A DNA stretch of 64,000 nucleotides from Polaromonas jejuensis NBRC 106434 (GCF_001598235.1 NZ_BCYO01000003.1:124001-188000), one strand, 5' to 3'; counted from the stretch's first letter, positions 1-8,920 are shown. The notes: a model not told the origin generated them from the sequence alone. A program made the numbers and translations.

Positions 1-2123
1 GGGTGCTTGATTTTCCTTACGGCTTTTGCGACGGCATTTCCAAGCTGATTCCCAACAAGCCGGGCCAGCAGATCACGATCGAGCAGGCCAAGGAGGCCGA
101 GCCCATACTGGCCGAGCGGGAAGCCAGGGAAGAGGACGTGCGCACGCTGCTGGAGCTGGCGCAAAAGCTCGAAGGCCTGACGCGCAACGTCGGCATGCAC
201 GCCGGTGGCGTGCTGATCGCGCCCAGCCGACTCACCGACTTTTGCCCCTTGTATGCGCAGCCCGGCAGCAATTCGGCGGTGAGCCAGTACGACAAGGATG
301 ACGTGGAGGCCATAGGCCTGGTGAAGTTCGACTTCCTGGGCCTGGCCACGCTGACCATTCTGGAAATCGCCCGCGAGTTCATCATCCAGCGGCACCCGGC
401 GCAAAAAGACTTCAAGTTTGAAGACCTGCCGCTCAACGACCGCAAGGTCTATGAGCTGTTCGGCAGCGGCCAGACGGAAGCCGTGTTCCAGTTTGAAAGT
501 ATCGGCATGCAGCGCATGCTGAAAGACGCCAAGCCGAATCGTCTCGAAGACCTGATTGCCATGAATGCGCTCTACCGGCCGGGGCCGATGGAGCTGATTC
601 CGACCTACATCGCGCGCAAGCAGGGCAAGGAAGAGCCCGAGTACCCGGATCCGCGCGTCAAGCCCATTCTGGAAGAGACCTACGGCATCATGGTCTACCA
701 GGAGCAGGTGATGCAGACCGCGCAGATTCTGGGCGGCTACTCACTGGGCGGCGCCGACATGCTGCGCCGCGCCATGGGCAAGAAAAAGAAGGAAGAGATG
801 GACGCCCAGCGCGCGGTGTTCCGAAAAGGCGCGGGCATCAATGGGCTATCCGAAGAAAAGGCCGACGAGGTTTTCGACCTGATGGAAAAGTTCGCGGGCT
901 ACGGCTTCAACAAGTCGCACTCTGCCGCTTACGCGCTGCTGGCCTACCACACGGCCTGGCTCAAGGTGCATTACACCGCCGAGTTCTTTGCGGCCAATAT
1001 GACCGTTGAAATGGACGACACGGACAAGCTGAAGATTCTCTTTGGCGATGCGCTGAAGATGGGGCTGCAGTTCGAGTCGCCCGATGTCAACCGCGGCCAT
1101 TACCGTTTCGAGCCGATCAGCGCCAAGTCAGTGCGCTACGGCCTGGGCGCCATCAAGGGCACGGGGCAGCAGGCGATTGAGGCCATCGTGGCGGCACGCC
1201 AAGAGGGCGGCCCCTTCACGTCGCTTTACGACTTCTGCGTGCGCGTGGACCGCAGCCGGATGAACAAGCGCACGGTCGAGGCGCTCATCAAGGGTGGCGC
1301 CTTTGACAACCTGCATCTGAACCGTGCTGAGCTGCTGGCGTCGGTGGACCGGGCGTTTGAGTTTGCCGCCACCACGCAAGCCAACGCCAACCAGGGCGGC
1401 CTGTTTGACATGGGGGACTCCCACGCGTCCAGCACGCAGGAGCCGCCGCTGGTTCCGGCCGTGCCGTTTGGTGTGAAGGCGCGCCTGGTGCTCGAGAAAA
1501 CGGCGATCGGCTTTTACCTGTCGGGCCATTTGTTTGACGAGGTCGAGGCCGAGGTCAGGCAGTTTGCCAAGCGGAAAATTGAAGACCTGATTGATTCGCG
1601 CGACCCGCAACTGCTGGCCGCCATTGTGGGTGATCTGCGCGTGATCAATGGCAACCGCGGCAAGGTCGTGATCTTCAAGCTGGACGATAAAACCGATGTG
1701 CTGGAGGCGTCCGTGGATGAGGCAACCTACAACGCCAACCGCAACCTCCTGAAAGACGACGAACTGGTGATTGTGCAGGGCACGCTGCAAGGCGCGTCCG
1801 AGCGTTTTGGCCGGCGCTTCAAGGTGACCCAGGTATGGGACCTGGAGACCGCGCGCTGCAAGTTCGGCAAGTACCTGCGCGTGGCCGTCAATGGTACGGC
1901 GCCGGACATTTCGCGCCTGGTCAGGGACTTTCCGCCGCGCCGCGAAATGACGGAGCAGGGTGAGCTCAACCGTGGTTTGCCGGTGCGCCTGAGCCTGCGC
2001 AGGGCGGGCGCCACGGCCGAAATTCACCTGGGCGAGGCCGCCAAATTTTTCCCGACCGATGCCGCCCTCGCCAGCTGGATGGCGCAGGCCGACAGCGGGT
2101 TGGCGAAGATCATTTATGAGTGA
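1..2123 (+). CDS. dnaE: DNA polymerase III alpha subunit, C-terminal part (5' end outside window)
   Basis: Replicative polymerase of the chromosome. The frame is open from the first complete codon (base 3) to TGA at 2121-2123, giving about 706 residues; E. coli DnaE is about 1160, so roughly the N-terminal 40 percent lies upstream of the window. The visible part starts in the palm (DFPYGFCDGISKLIP) and contains the VKFDFLGL segment that carries the third catalytic aspartate of the family; the first two (PDxDxDF) must be outside. The fingers (GGYSLGGADMLRRAMGKKK, then KSHSAAYALLAY), helix-hairpin-helix, OB-fold and tail follow in normal order. It ends convergently with tolA, with only a palindromic repeat between them. 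No frameshift is seen. Confidence 0.97.
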   Translation, partial: VLDFPYGFCDGISKLIPNKPGQQITIEQAKEAEPILAEREAREEDVRTLLELAQKLEGLTRNVGMHAGGVLIAPSRLTDFCPLYAQPGSNSAVSQYDKDDVEAIGLVKFDFLGLATLTILEIAREFIIQRHPAQKDFKFEDLPLNDRKVYELFGSGQTEAVFQFESIGMQRMLKDAKPNRLEDLIAMNALYRPGPMELIPTYIARKQGKEEPEYPDPRVKPILEETYGIMVYQEQVMQTAQILGGYSLGGADMLRRAMGKKKKEEMDAQRAVFRKGAGINGLSEEKADEVFDLMEKFAGYGFNKSHSAAYALLAYHTAWLKVHYTAEFFAANMTVEMDDTDKLKILFGDALKMGLQFESPDVNRGHYRFEPISAKSVRYGLGAIKGTGQQAIEAIVAARQEGGPFTSLYDFCVRVDRSRMNKRTVEALIKGGAFDNLHLNRAELLASVDRAFEFAATTQANANQGGLFDMGDSHASSTQEPPLVPAVPFGVKARLVLEKTAIGFYLSGHLFDEVEAEVRQFAKRKIEDLIDSRDPQLLAAIVGDLRVINGNRGKVVIFKLDDKTDVLEASVDEATYNANRNLLKDDELVIVQGTLQGASERFGRRFKVTQVWDLETARCKFGKYLRVAVNGTAPDISRLVRDFPPRREMTEQGELNRGLPVRLSLRRAGATAEIHLGEAAKFFPTDAALASWMAQADSGLAKIIYE

Positions 2124-2129
2124 AACAGG

Positions 2130-2176
2130 GCACTAGCCCATGTAATGAAAGCGCTGCTAGCTATCGAATCGATAGC
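2130..2176 (+). repeat. Dispersed palindromic repeat, copy a (dnaE/tolA gap)
   Basis: The 63-bp gap between the converging dnaE and tolA holds GCTATCGAATCGATAGC (2160-2176), a perfect 6-bp inverted repeat, preceded by an AGCCCnTG...GCGCTGnTA arm. The same arm-plus-core arrangement recurs at 18331, 41966 and 50672, and inverted at 22796, 24410, 32703 and 36351. There is no T-run after the hairpin, so it is not an obvious intrinsic terminator, although a role at the convergent gene ends is possible. Confidence 0.7.
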
Positions 2177-2186
2177 AAACCGGGCT

Positions 2187-3080
2187 TTAATCCTTGGGCC
2201 GGAATTCCAGGATCATGGGTGTGGGCACCCGGCCATCGACATCGCGCGGCAGGGTGCCGGTGCGAATGATGGCCTTGATCACCGCGTCATCCCAGGCCTT
2301 GTTGCCGCTTGACTTGATCAGGCGCTGGCTGACGACGCTGCCGTCCAGTGTCGTGCGCACTTCCACTTCGGCGGTGGGGTTGCCGGCAATGTCTTCGGTG
2401 AACACCACATTGGGTTTGACGGCGGCCCGGACCTTGCCGCCGTAGCTCGCCGAGGGGCCGCCGGCCTTCTGGGCGCTACCCTTGGCATCGGCACCGCCGG
2501 TGGCGCCCGCCAGTCCCGCGATGCGCCGCATGTTTTCCTGGCGCTGTTTTTCCATTGCAGCCTGCGCCAGCTTTTGTTGTGCCTGTTCTTTGGCTTCCTG
2601 CTTTTTCTCCTCGGCCTTTTTGAGATCTTCGGCGGCCTTGCGCTTGGCCAGGTCTTCCCTGGCCTTCAGTTCCCGTTCCTTCTCTTTTTTTGCCTGGAGT
2701 TCGGCCTTGAGTTTTTCCTGCTGCGCCAGTTTTTGCGCTTCAGCCTCTTTTTGCTGCTGCAGCAATTTGCGTTTCTTTTCCTGTTCCAGCGCAATGTCCA
2801 CATTGGGCGCGGGCGGCGCTGCCTTGACTTCAGGCGCCGGAGGGGGCGCGGGCGGCGGCGGTGGCGGCGGGGCCTCGACCAGTTGGGGCGCGGCGGCCTG
2901 CGGCGTGCTAGTCCACAGCTCGGCTTCAAAGGAGGCTGTCCGGTCGCTGTGTTTCCAGTGGACCCCCCAGGTCAAGGCGGCAATGAGCAGCGCATGGGCC
3001 AGCAGGGCCAGTGCATAGGCGCGCAGCGAACCCGTATCGCGGGGCGGAGCGAATTCAAGACGTTCTGCGGTGCTGGGCAT
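2187..3080 (-). CDS. tolA: TolA, cell-envelope inner-membrane protein (TonB-like C-terminus)
   Basis: Spans the periplasm and links the TolQR motor to Pal and TolB during outer-membrane constriction at division. The 297 residues show the three expected parts: one N-terminal membrane segment (about 20-42, AYALALLAHALLIAALTWGV), a proline-rich stretch and then a long Lys/Ala/Glu/Gln coiled coil (about 70-195), and a C-terminal TonB/TolA fold (about 215-297) with the pattern FTEDIAGNPTAEVEVRTTLDG. It follows tolQ and tolR on the same strand. The domain II helix is short compared with E. coli TolA (421 residues). No tolB or pal follows; dnaE converges immediately. Confidence 0.93.
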   Translation of the reverse strand: MPSTAERLEFAPPRDTGSLRAYALALLAHALLIAALTWGVHWKHSDRTASFEAELWTSTPQAAAPQLVEAPPPPPPPAPPPAPEVKAAPPAPNVDIALEQEKKRKLLQQQKEAEAQKLAQQEKLKAELQAKKEKERELKAREDLAKRKAAEDLKKAEEKKQEAKEQAQQKLAQAAMEKQRQENMRRIAGLAGATGGADAKGSAQKAGGPSASYGGKVRAAVKPNVVFTEDIAGNPTAEVEVRTTLDGSVVSQRLIKSSGNKAWDDAVIKAIIRTGTLPRDVDGRVPTPMILEFRPKD

Positions 3081-3104
3081 GTGGCAATCTGGACGGGGTT
3101 TCGG

Positions 3105-3563
3105 TCACTTGCTGGTTTGCACCGACAGGCCAACGCGTACCACCCCCGCTTTTTGCAAGGCGTCCATCACCTTCACCACGATTTCGTATTTGATGGACTT
3201 GTCGGCGCTGATGACCACAGGCACGGCCTGTTCACCGGGGTTGGCGGTCTTCACCGCAGGCTCCATTTTCAAAATATCTGCTGCGACGGCGGTCAAGGTG
3301 GTCGACACGGGCCTGGAGCTCGCGCCTTTTCCGCTGGTGAGCGCGACCTGTATGAGCTCGTCTTTGCTGATCTGTATCTCAACCCGTTGCTGGGGTTGCA
3401 GGGCCGCTTTGCCTATTTTGGGCACCGCAATCATGCTGGGCGTGATCAGCGGTGCCGTGACCATGAAGATGATGAGCAGCACCAGCATGACGTCGATAAA
3501 CGGCACCATGTTGATTTCGTTGATGGTGCGGCGGCCCCGGCCGCGGGAGTTGACTGCTGGCAT
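3105..3563 (-). CDS. tolR: TolR, ExbD/TolR family inner-membrane protein
   Basis: Proton-channel partner of TolQ in the Tol-Pal system. The 152 residues have a short cytoplasmic N-terminus, a single membrane helix (about 20-40, MVPFIDVMLVLLIIFMV) with the conserved Asp of the ExbD/TolR family (FIDVMLVLL), and a periplasmic domain. ATG at 3563 is preceded by an AAAGGAAA Shine-Dalgarno sequence. A 131-bp gap containing a palindromic repeat separates it from tolQ, whereas tolR and tolA are 24 bp apart. Confidence 0.95.
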   Translation of the reverse strand: MPAVNSRGRGRRTINEINMVPFIDVMLVLLIIFMVTAPLITPSMIAVPKIGKAALQPQQRVEIQISKDELIQVALTSGKGASSRPVSTTLTAVAADILKMEPAVKTANPGEQAVPVVISADKSIKYEIVVKVMDALQKAGVVRVGLSVQTSK

Positions 3564-3585
3564 GGCGGTTTCCTTTTAAGCCGAC

Positions 3586-3690
3586 GGACGCAGCGAAGGG
3601 CCGCCCCGAGCAAGTCCAGCCCCCTCGGGGGGCAGTGGATTACACGAAGTGTTCTCGAAGAGCGGCGTAGCCAAAAGCGTGGGGGTAGAC
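3586..3690. repeat. GC-rich palindromic intergenic repeat between tolQ and tolR
   Basis: The gap between tolQ and tolR is filled by a sequence with a strong inverted core (gccccctcggggggc near 3629) flanked by gcgtagccaaaagcgtgggggta near 3665. From memory, very similar 'CCCCCACGCTTTGGCTACGCCG...CCCCCCGAGGGGGC' blocks are abundant between genes of Comamonadaceae, so I treat it as a REP-like element; a genome-wide count was not possible. It splits an otherwise tight operon and may form a hairpin in the tolQ-tolR mRNA. Confidence 0.5.
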
Positions 3691-3694
3691 ATTT

Positions 3695-4387
3695 TTAGTG
3701 ACCCGAGGGCGACTGCGCACCCAGGTTGCGCTGCAGGATGTTGGAAAACTCCTCAATGAAGGTTTCCAGGCGGTTGGCGATGCGGTCGATGTCGTGCGCG
3801 AAGCGGTTGTAGGCCACCACGGCAGGAATGGCGGCAAACAGGGCAATCGCCGTGGCGACCAGCGCTTCAGCAATGCCGGGGGCCACCGTGGCCAGGGTGA
3901 CCTGCTCCAGCGCCGCCAGGCCGGTGAAAGCGTGCATGATGCCCCAGACGGTACCGAACAGACCGATATAGGGTGATACCGAGCCGACGGTGGCCAGGAA
4001 CGACAGATTGACCTCGATCGCATCGAGTTCGCGCTGGTAGCTGGCGCGCATGGCCCGGCGCGCACCGTCCAGCAGGGTTCCGGTATCGCTGATCTGGCGT
4101 TCGCGCAGTTTTTGGAATTCACGCATGCCGCTGGCAAAAATGCGTTCCATGGCACCCGAGTGCTTGGCGTTTTGAGCTGCGCCGGCAAAGAGGTCGTTCA
4201 GGCTGGTGCCCGACCAGAACTCGCGGTCGAATTCGTCGTTGAGTTTCTGAACCCTCTTGAGCGACACAATTTTCCGGAAAATGGCGGCCCAGCTGGCAAT
4301 GGAAATGCCCACCAGGAGCGCGACCACCAGCTGGACAACCCAGCTCGCATGGAGAAGGAGACTGACAATGGAGAGGTCTTGGTTCAT
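3695..4387 (-). CDS. tolQ: TolQ, MotA/TolQ/ExbB proton-channel protein
   Basis: Membrane motor subunit that uses the proton gradient to energise TolA. The 230 residues contain the family's three membrane segments: about 15-38 (SWVVQLVVALLVGISIASWAAIF), about 138-160 (NLSFLATVGSVSPYIGLFGTVWGIMHAF) and about 168-195 (ATVAPGIAEALVATAIALFAAIPAVVAYN). The conserved VGxxxPxIGLFGTVxGIM motif is intact. It lies 13 bp downstream of the ybgC stop, the usual ybgC-tolQ-tolR-tolA order. Confidence 0.96.
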   Translation of the reverse strand: MNQDLSIVSLLLHASWVVQLVVALLVGISIASWAAIFRKIVSLKRVQKLNDEFDREFWSGTSLNDLFAGAAQNAKHSGAMERIFASGMREFQKLRERQISDTGTLLDGARRAMRASYQRELDAIEVNLSFLATVGSVSPYIGLFGTVWGIMHAFTGLAALEQVTLATVAPGIAEALVATAIALFAAIPAVVAYNRFAHDIDRIANRLETFIEEFSNILQRNLGAQSPSGH

Positions 4388-4400
4388 GTTGAAGCTTTGA

Positions 4401-4877
4401 TCAAGTTTTTAAGCTGTCAAGAATGGAAGCCGGTATGCGCATGGGCTGCAGGCTGGAGGCGCTCACCCAGCCGATCCGTATCGTGCCTTCGCAGAGCAGG
4501 GCGGTTCGCTGCGCGTCCGGTTGCTCTGTTTTTAATAGCGCCTGCTGCTTGATTATCAACGACGCGCGGCCGGTTTCGACCATGCTCGCCGTAACAATCA
4601 GTTCATCGTCCAGCCGGGCGGAGCGGTGGTAGCGAATGCTGGTCTCGCTCACCACAAACATGCCACCGGTACTGTCACGCAGGCGCTGCTGCTCAATGCC
4701 CAGTGATCTGAGCCATTCGGTGCGCGAACGTTCAAAAAATTTCAGGTAGTTGGCATAAAAAACAATGCCGCCGGCGTCGGTGTCTTCCCAGTAGACGCGT
4801 ACCGGCCACCGGAAAATCCGTTCGGGCTGAGCTTGCCTGAGCCCTTCGACAGGCTCAGGGCGAACGGCCGGGCTCAT
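4401..4877 (-). CDS. ybgC: YbgC, Tol-Pal associated acyl-CoA thioesterase, with repeat-encoded N-terminus
   Basis: Hotdog-fold thioesterase of the 4-hydroxybenzoyl-CoA thioesterase type, the first gene of the tol operon in many proteobacteria. The core begins RWPVRVYWEDTDAGGIVFYANYLKFFERSRTEWLR, with the active-site Asp in DTDAGG. The ATG at 4877 overlaps the stop of the upstream aminotransferase (ATGA), suggesting translational coupling. Residues about 5-21 (RPEPVEGLRQAQPER) are the translation of a palindromic REP-like element at 4819-4866. I find no ATG, GTG or TTG between that element and the conserved core, so the repeat is apparently translated as an extra N-terminal tail. Confidence 0.92.
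   Translation of the reverse strand: MSPAVRPEPVEGLRQAQPERIFRWPVRVYWEDTDAGGIVFYANYLKFFERSRTEWLRSLGIEQQRLRDSTGGMFVVSETSIRYHRSARLDDELIVTASMVETGRASLIIKQQALLKTEQPDAQRTALLCEGTIRIGWVSASSLQPMRIPASILDSLKT
4819..4866. repeat. REP-like palindrome inside the 5' end of ybgC
   Basis: Nested inverted repeat: CGTTCGGGCTGAGC at 4819-4832 faces GCTCAGGGCGAACG at 4852-4865 (two mismatches), and inside it CCTGAGCCC faces a near-complement around TTCGACA. The sequence CTTCGACAGGCTCAGGGCGA is a widely distributed REP-type motif. Here it lies entirely in coding sequence and yields the residues RPEPVEGLRQAQPER. Confidence 0.8.
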
Positions 4878-6070
4878 GCCAGTACCACCTTGAGCCGCGC
4901 CACAGCCTCCTGCAGTTGCGCCATCGAGTTGGCTGTGGAAAAACGCACAAACTTTTCCGGCGCGGCCTGTCCGAAATCACGGCCCGGCGTCACGGCCAGA
5001 TGAGCCCGCTTCATCAGCTCGAAGGCAAAGTCCCAGCTGCCGGTCACGCCGAGGCGGGCCGCGGCTTCGGTGCAGTCGGCATAGGCATAGAAGGCGCCGT
5101 CGGGCATCACCGGCACGCGCAGACCCAGGCGGTTGAGCTCGGGAATGAAGTAGTCGCGCCTGGCCTTGAACTCGGCGCGGCGGCGCTCGTATTCCAGCAG
5201 GCTGTCGGGCTCAAAGCAGGCCAGGGCCGCGTGCTGCGCCACGGTGCTGGCGCAGATGAAAAGGTTTTGCGCAATCCGTTCGATCACGGGGGCCAACGCT
5301 TCGGGTACGACCAGCCAGCCCAGCCGCCAGCCGGTCATGTTGAAGTATTTGCTGAAGCTGTTGATGCTGATGACGCTTTGACCCAGTTCGCCGGGCATGG
5401 CCAGCGCCGAGTGCCCGAAGTGCTCCTCATAACTGAGGCCCAGGTAGATTTCATCAATGAGCGTCATGCCGCCCTGGCCATGCACGAATTCATGAATCCG
5501 CTGCAGCTCCTCGGGGGCGATCGAGGTGCCGGTGGGGTTGGATGGCGAGGCCAGCAGCACGCCGCGCGTTTTGTCGTTCCAGGCCGAGCGGACTTTTTCT
5601 TCGGTCAGCTGGAAACGCTCCTCGGCCGTGGTCGGGATCAGGACCGAGCTGCCTTCGGCGGCACTCACAAAATGGCGGTTGCAGGGGTAGCTCGGGTCGG
5701 GCATCAGGATTTCGTCACCGGCCTCGATCAGGGCCAGGCAGGCGAGCTGCAGCGCGGCAGACGCTCCTGCCGTGATGATGATGCGGCTGGGCGCCACCTG
5801 CGCAGCAAAGCGAGAGGCATACCAGTCACTGATACGCTCGCGCAAGGCGGGCAGGCCGGTGGCCTGGGTGTACTGCGTGTTGCCTTGTGCGATGGCGCGG
5901 GCCCCGGCCTCTTGCACCAGCGGCGGGGCCGTGAAGTCGGGCTCGCCGATGTTCAGGAAGATCATCGGCTGGGAGGTATGGGCCACTTCCCGTGCCAGCG
6001 CAGAGGCGGCCTTGGCCACCTCCATGACGTAAAAGGGCTCAATCCGCTGAGCCCGCTGGGCGATTTTCAC
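4874..6070 (-). CDS. Pyridoxal-phosphate-dependent class I/II aminotransferase
   Basis: Fold-type I aminotransferase of the aspartate/alanine group; substrate not predictable. From GTG 6070 it has 398 residues (VKIAQRAQRIEPFYVMEVAKAA...), which fits the family. The frame stays open another 51 codons upstream to 6223, but those overlap nusB and look unlike any family member, so I take the GTG. Visible motifs: NIGEPDF, the cofactor-binding SPSNPTG, YLGLSYEE, the Schiff-base lysine in SFSKYFNMTGWRLGW, and the C-terminal FVRFSTANS arginine. The stop overlaps the ybgC start by 4 bp. Confidence 0.9.
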   Translation of the reverse strand: MKIAQRAQRIEPFYVMEVAKAASALAREVAHTSQPMIFLNIGEPDFTAPPLVQEAGARAIAQGNTQYTQATGLPALRERISDWYASRFAAQVAPSRIIITAGASAALQLACLALIEAGDEILMPDPSYPCNRHFVSAAEGSSVLIPTTAEERFQLTEEKVRSAWNDKTRGVLLASPSNPTGTSIAPEELQRIHEFVHGQGGMTLIDEIYLGLSYEEHFGHSALAMPGELGQSVISINSFSKYFNMTGWRLGWLVVPEALAPVIERIAQNLFICASTVAQHAALACFEPDSLLEYERRRAEFKARRDYFIPELNRLGLRVPVMPDGAFYAYADCTEAAARLGVTGSWDFAFELMKRAHLAVTPGRDFGQAAPEKFVRFSTANSMAQLQEAVARLKVVLA

Positions 6071-6107
6071 GGCAAGACTTTCATGGTTCCGTATGATTTG
6101 TCGGGTG

Positions 6108-6623
6108 TTATCTGGACTGGTCGGCGGCAACTTCCGCGGCGCGCAGCGAAGGCGCCATTTTGTGCAAAACGCCATTGACGTATTTGTGGCCGTCGGTGCC
6201 GCCGAAGGCCTTGGACAATTCAATGCATTCGTTGATCACGACGCGGTAGGGAACGTCCAGGCAATTCTTGAATTCGTAGGCGCCTATCCAGAGCACGGCA
6301 TGCTCAATTGGTGAGATTTCCGCCAATGGGCGGTCCAGCAAGGGAGTGATAGCGGCATCCAGGGCCGTGGCGCCTTCGATGCATCCATGCAGCAAGGCAT
6401 CGTAGTGGGCCGAATCTGCCTTGTGAAAACCCACCAGGTCGCGCGTGAAGGCATCAATCGAATCGGCCTCGTTGCGACCGACCAGGTGCTGGTAAAGCGC
6501 TTGCAGGGCGAATTCACGCGCACGGGTGCGAGCCGACTTGTCGGCCGCTTTCTTGACGCCGGTGTCGGTCAGGCCGGTTCGGGTTTGCGGAGGTCGTTTG
6601 GGTTTATTGAGGGGTTCAGCCAT
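6108..6623 (-). CDS. nusB: NusB, transcription antitermination factor
   Basis: RNA-binding helical protein that pairs with NusE (S10) on boxA during rRNA transcription. 171 residues, starting ATG at 6623 with a charged N-terminal tail of about 30 residues ([20 protein letters not shown]). Family motifs are present: [14 protein letters not shown], the central [20 protein letters not shown] and [28 protein letters not shown]. It follows ribH on the same strand, the common ribH-nusB arrangement. Confidence 0.96.
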   Translation of the reverse strand: MAEPLNKPKRPPQTRTGLTDTGVKKAADKSARTRAREFALQALYQHLVGRNEADSIDAFTRDLVGFHKADSAHYDALLHGCIEGATALDAAITPLLDRPLAEISPIEHAVLWIGAYEFKNCLDVPYRVVINECIELSKAFGGTDGHKYVNGVLHKMAPSLRAAEVAADQSR

Positions 6624-6671
6624 GAGGTACCGATGTATGCCGGTTAAGTAAGGGTTTCGGGAGCAGGGCGC

Positions 6672-7136
6672 TCAGGCCAGTTCGTTGACCAGGTTGGCCA
6701 TCTCCACGGCCACGCGTGCCGCATCGCGCCCTTTGTCAATCTGGCGCACCTGTGCCTGTTCAAGGTTTTCAGTCGTCAAAATCGCATTGGCGATTGGCAA
6801 CTGGTAGTCAAGCGCCAGGCGAGTCACGGCCGCGCCGCTTTCATTGGCCACCAGTTCGAAGTGATAGGTTTCACCGCGAATGATGCAGCCCAGGGCCACC
6901 AGGGCATCATATTTATCGCTTTCTGCCAGGGCCTGCAGCGCGCAGGGCACCTCCAGAGCACCGGGCACTTTGACGTGCGTGATGTTTTTTTCCTCCACGC
7001 CCAGCGCTGCAAGCTCCTGCTTGCAGGCCTCGGCCAGGGCGTTGGTCACGCTTTCGTTAAAGCGCGCCTGCACAATGCCAATGGAGAGTTTTTTACCGTC
7101 AAGCTTGTCAGCCGAACCTTTTTCCGCACCAAACAT
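6672..7136 (-). CDS. ribH: 6,7-dimethyl-8-ribityllumazine synthase
   Basis: Penultimate step of riboflavin synthesis: condenses 5-amino-6-ribitylaminouracil with dihydroxybutanone phosphate. 154 residues, the normal length for the subunit of the icosahedral enzyme. Family motifs: [34 protein letters not shown], the [21 protein letters not shown] active-site segment, and [19 protein letters not shown]. It sits 27 bp downstream of ribBA in the rib block. Confidence 0.97.
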   Translation of the reverse strand: MFGAEKGSADKLDGKKLSIGIVQARFNESVTNALAEACKQELAALGVEEKNITHVKVPGALEVPCALQALAESDKYDALVALGCIIRGETYHFELVANESGAAVTRLALDYQLPIANAILTTENLEQAQVRQIDKGRDAARVAVEMANLVNELA

Positions 7137-7163
7137 GATGAGCTCCCTTTGCGTTGTTTATTT

Positions 7164-8270
7164 TTAGTCTTTGTTGATGTAGCCAACAATTTCGAGGCAG
7201 TAGCCGGTCATGCTGGGCATGCGGCGCGGGTTGCCCATGAGGTTCATTTTGTGCACACCACACTCACGCAGAATTTGCGCGCCCACGCCGTAGGTACGCA
7301 AGTCCATGCGGCCGCGTTCGGGGGCTTGGGCTGCGCGTGCCGTGCCTTCGAACTGGGCCAGCAGCTGTTCGGCGCTTTCGCCGCAGTTCAGCAGCACCGC
7401 CACACCTTTGCCTTCTTCTGCGATGTGCCTGAGGCTCTGGTCCAGGCTCCAGGAGTGCATGGAACGGCCCGTCTCCAGCAGGTCCAGTACTGACAGCGGC
7501 TCGTGCACGCGTACGGCCACGGTGTCGTCAGCGGCCCATTGCCCCTTGACCAGCGCCAGGTGCAGTTCGTGGCTGGTTTTGTCCTTGAAGGCATGGGCCT
7601 TGAATTCGCCGAATGCGGTCTGAAGCGTGCGGCTGCCAACTTTCTCGATCAGCGACTCGTGGCGGCTGCGGTGCTCGATCAGGTCGGCAATGGTGCCGAT
7701 CTTCAGACCGTGTTCAGCCGCAAATACCTGCAAATCAGGCAGACGGGCCATGGTGCCGTCGTCTTTCATGATTTCGCAAATCACGGCCGCCGGCGAGCAG
7801 CCGGCCATGCCCGCCAGGTCGCAGCCGGCCTCGGTGTGGCCGGCCCGCATCAGCACGCCGCCATCGACCGCTTGCAGCGGAAAGATGTGGCCCGGCTGCA
7901 CCAGGTCATTGACCGTGGCATTTTTGGCCACGGCGGCCTGCACCGTGCGGGCGCGGTCGGCGGCAGAAATGCCGGTGGTCACGCCCTCTGCGGCTTCAAT
8001 GGAGACCGTGAACGCCGTTGCATATTTGGTGCCATTGCGCGTGGCCATGGGCGGCAGTTGCAGCAATTCGCAGCGCTCACGCGTCAGGGTCAGGCAAATC
8101 AGGCCACGGCCGAAGCGGGCCATGAAGTTGATGGCTTCCGGGGTGACATGGTCGGCCGCCAGCACCAGATCGCCCTCGTTTTCGCGGTCTTCTTCATCGA
8201 TCAGGATGACGATGCGGCCGGCGCGCATGTCGGCCACGATGTCTTCGACAGGGGAAATTACGGTTGTCAT
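7164..8270 (-). CDS. ribBA: 3,4-dihydroxy-2-butanone-4-phosphate synthase fused to a degenerate GTP cyclohydrolase II domain
   Basis: The N-terminal half (about 1-205) is an intact Rib[27 protein letters not shown] binds the metal and ribulose 5-phosphate, and [13 protein letters not shown] is also present. The C-terminal half (about 206-368) has the RibA fold ([29 protein letters not shown]) but where a working GTP cyclohydrolase II has three zinc cysteines (SECLTGDVFGSLRCDCG) this protein reads [21 protein letters not shown] with no cysteine. GTP cyclohydrolase activity is therefore unlikely and a separate ribA should exist elsewhere. ATG 8270 lies 3 bp after the ribE stop. No FMN riboswitch is visible upstream. 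Confidence 0.93.
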   Translation of the reverse strand: MTTVISPVEDIVADMRAGRIVILIDEEDRENEGDLVLAADHVTPEAINFMARFGRGLICLTLTRERCELLQLPPMATRNGTKYATAFTVSIEAAEGVTTGISAADRARTVQAAVAKNATVNDLVQPGHIFPLQAVDGGVLMRAGHTEAGCDLAGMAGCSPAAVICEIMKDDGTMARLPDLQVFAAEHGLKIGTIADLIEHRSRHESLIEKVGSRTLQTAFGEFKAHAFKDKTSHELHLALVKGQWAADDTVAVRVHEPLSVLDLLETGRSMHSWSLDQSLRHIAEEGKGVAVLLNCGESAEQLLAQFEGTARAAQAPERGRMDLRTYGVGAQILRECGVHKMNLMGNPRRMPSMTGYCLEIVGYINKD

Positions 8271-8272
8271 GG

Positions 8273-8920
8273 TCAGGCCTGTGTAGTGGTGTTTTGGAGC
8301 ATGCGTTCGACATAACGCGCGATCAGGTCGATTTCCAGGTTGACCTGGGAACCCGTCTTCAGTTGGCCCAGCGCCGTGTTCTGAACGGTGTGGGGAATCA
8401 GGTTGATGCTGATCTCGCTGCCGCCGGCATCGCCGGCGTCATCGGCCAGGTCGGTGACCCGGTTCACCGTCAGGCTCGCGCCATTGACGGTGATGGATCC
8501 TTTGTAGGCCAGGTATTTGCTCAGTTCACGGGGCGCGCGTATGCGCAGTTCCCAGCTTTCGCCCACCTCGGCGAAATGCGTGACCGTGCCAATGCCATCC
8601 ACATGGCCTGAAACGATATGGCCACCCAGGCGGTCATGCGCGCGCAGGGCTTTTTCGAGGTTGATGACGCCGGTTTCAGCCAGGCCGCTGGTTTTGGCCA
8701 GGGATTCGGCCGAAATGTCGATGGAAAACCGGTTGTTGGCCGTGTCGAGCGCCGTGGCCGTCATGCAGGCGCCGTTGAGGGCAATGCTGTCACCCAAACC
8801 CACGTCATCGAGGTAACCCGCAGGCGTTTCAATGGTGAGGCGCTTGCCATGGTCTGAAGAGCTGCCCAGGCTATGGACGGCGACGATGCGCCCCAAGCCG
8901 GTGATGATTCCGGTAAACAT
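8273..8920 (-). CDS. ribE: Riboflavin synthase, alpha subunit
   Basis: Dismutes two 6,7-dimethyl-8-ribityllumazines into riboflavin and the pyrimidine product that RibH reuses. 215 residues with the duplicated lumazine-binding domains: the first starts [12 protein letters not shown] and contains [13 protein letters not shown]; the second starts [14 protein letters not shown] and contains [15 protein letters not shown]. An unusual Ala/Gly/Asp-rich insertion ([13 protein letters not shown]) follows this, in a region that is normally short. Only 2 bp separate its stop from the ribBA start. Confidence 0.96.
   Translation of the reverse strand: MFTGIITGLGRIVAVHSLGSSSDHGKRLTIETPAGYLDDVGLGDSIALNGACMTATALDTANNRFSIDISAESLAKTSGLAETGVINLEKALRAHDRLGGHIVSGHVDGIGTVTHFAEVGESWELRIRAPRELSKYLAYKGSITVNGASLTVNRVTDLADDAGDAGGSEISINLIPHTVQNTALGQLKTGSQVNLEIDLIARYVERMLQNTTTQA

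Noticed and set aside
4528..4562. AATAGCGCCTGCTGCTTGAT in ybgC as a repeat copy
   Set aside because: Half of the palindrome is missing and the residues IIKQQALL fit the thioesterase family.
2187..4877. Missing tolB and pal as evidence of a broken Tol system
   Set aside because: tolB-pal can lie at another locus, and the window cannot show their absence from the genome.
8270..8280. FMN riboswitch before ribBA
   Set aside because: There are only 2 bp between ribE and ribBA, and no FMN aptamer motif was found before ribD either.
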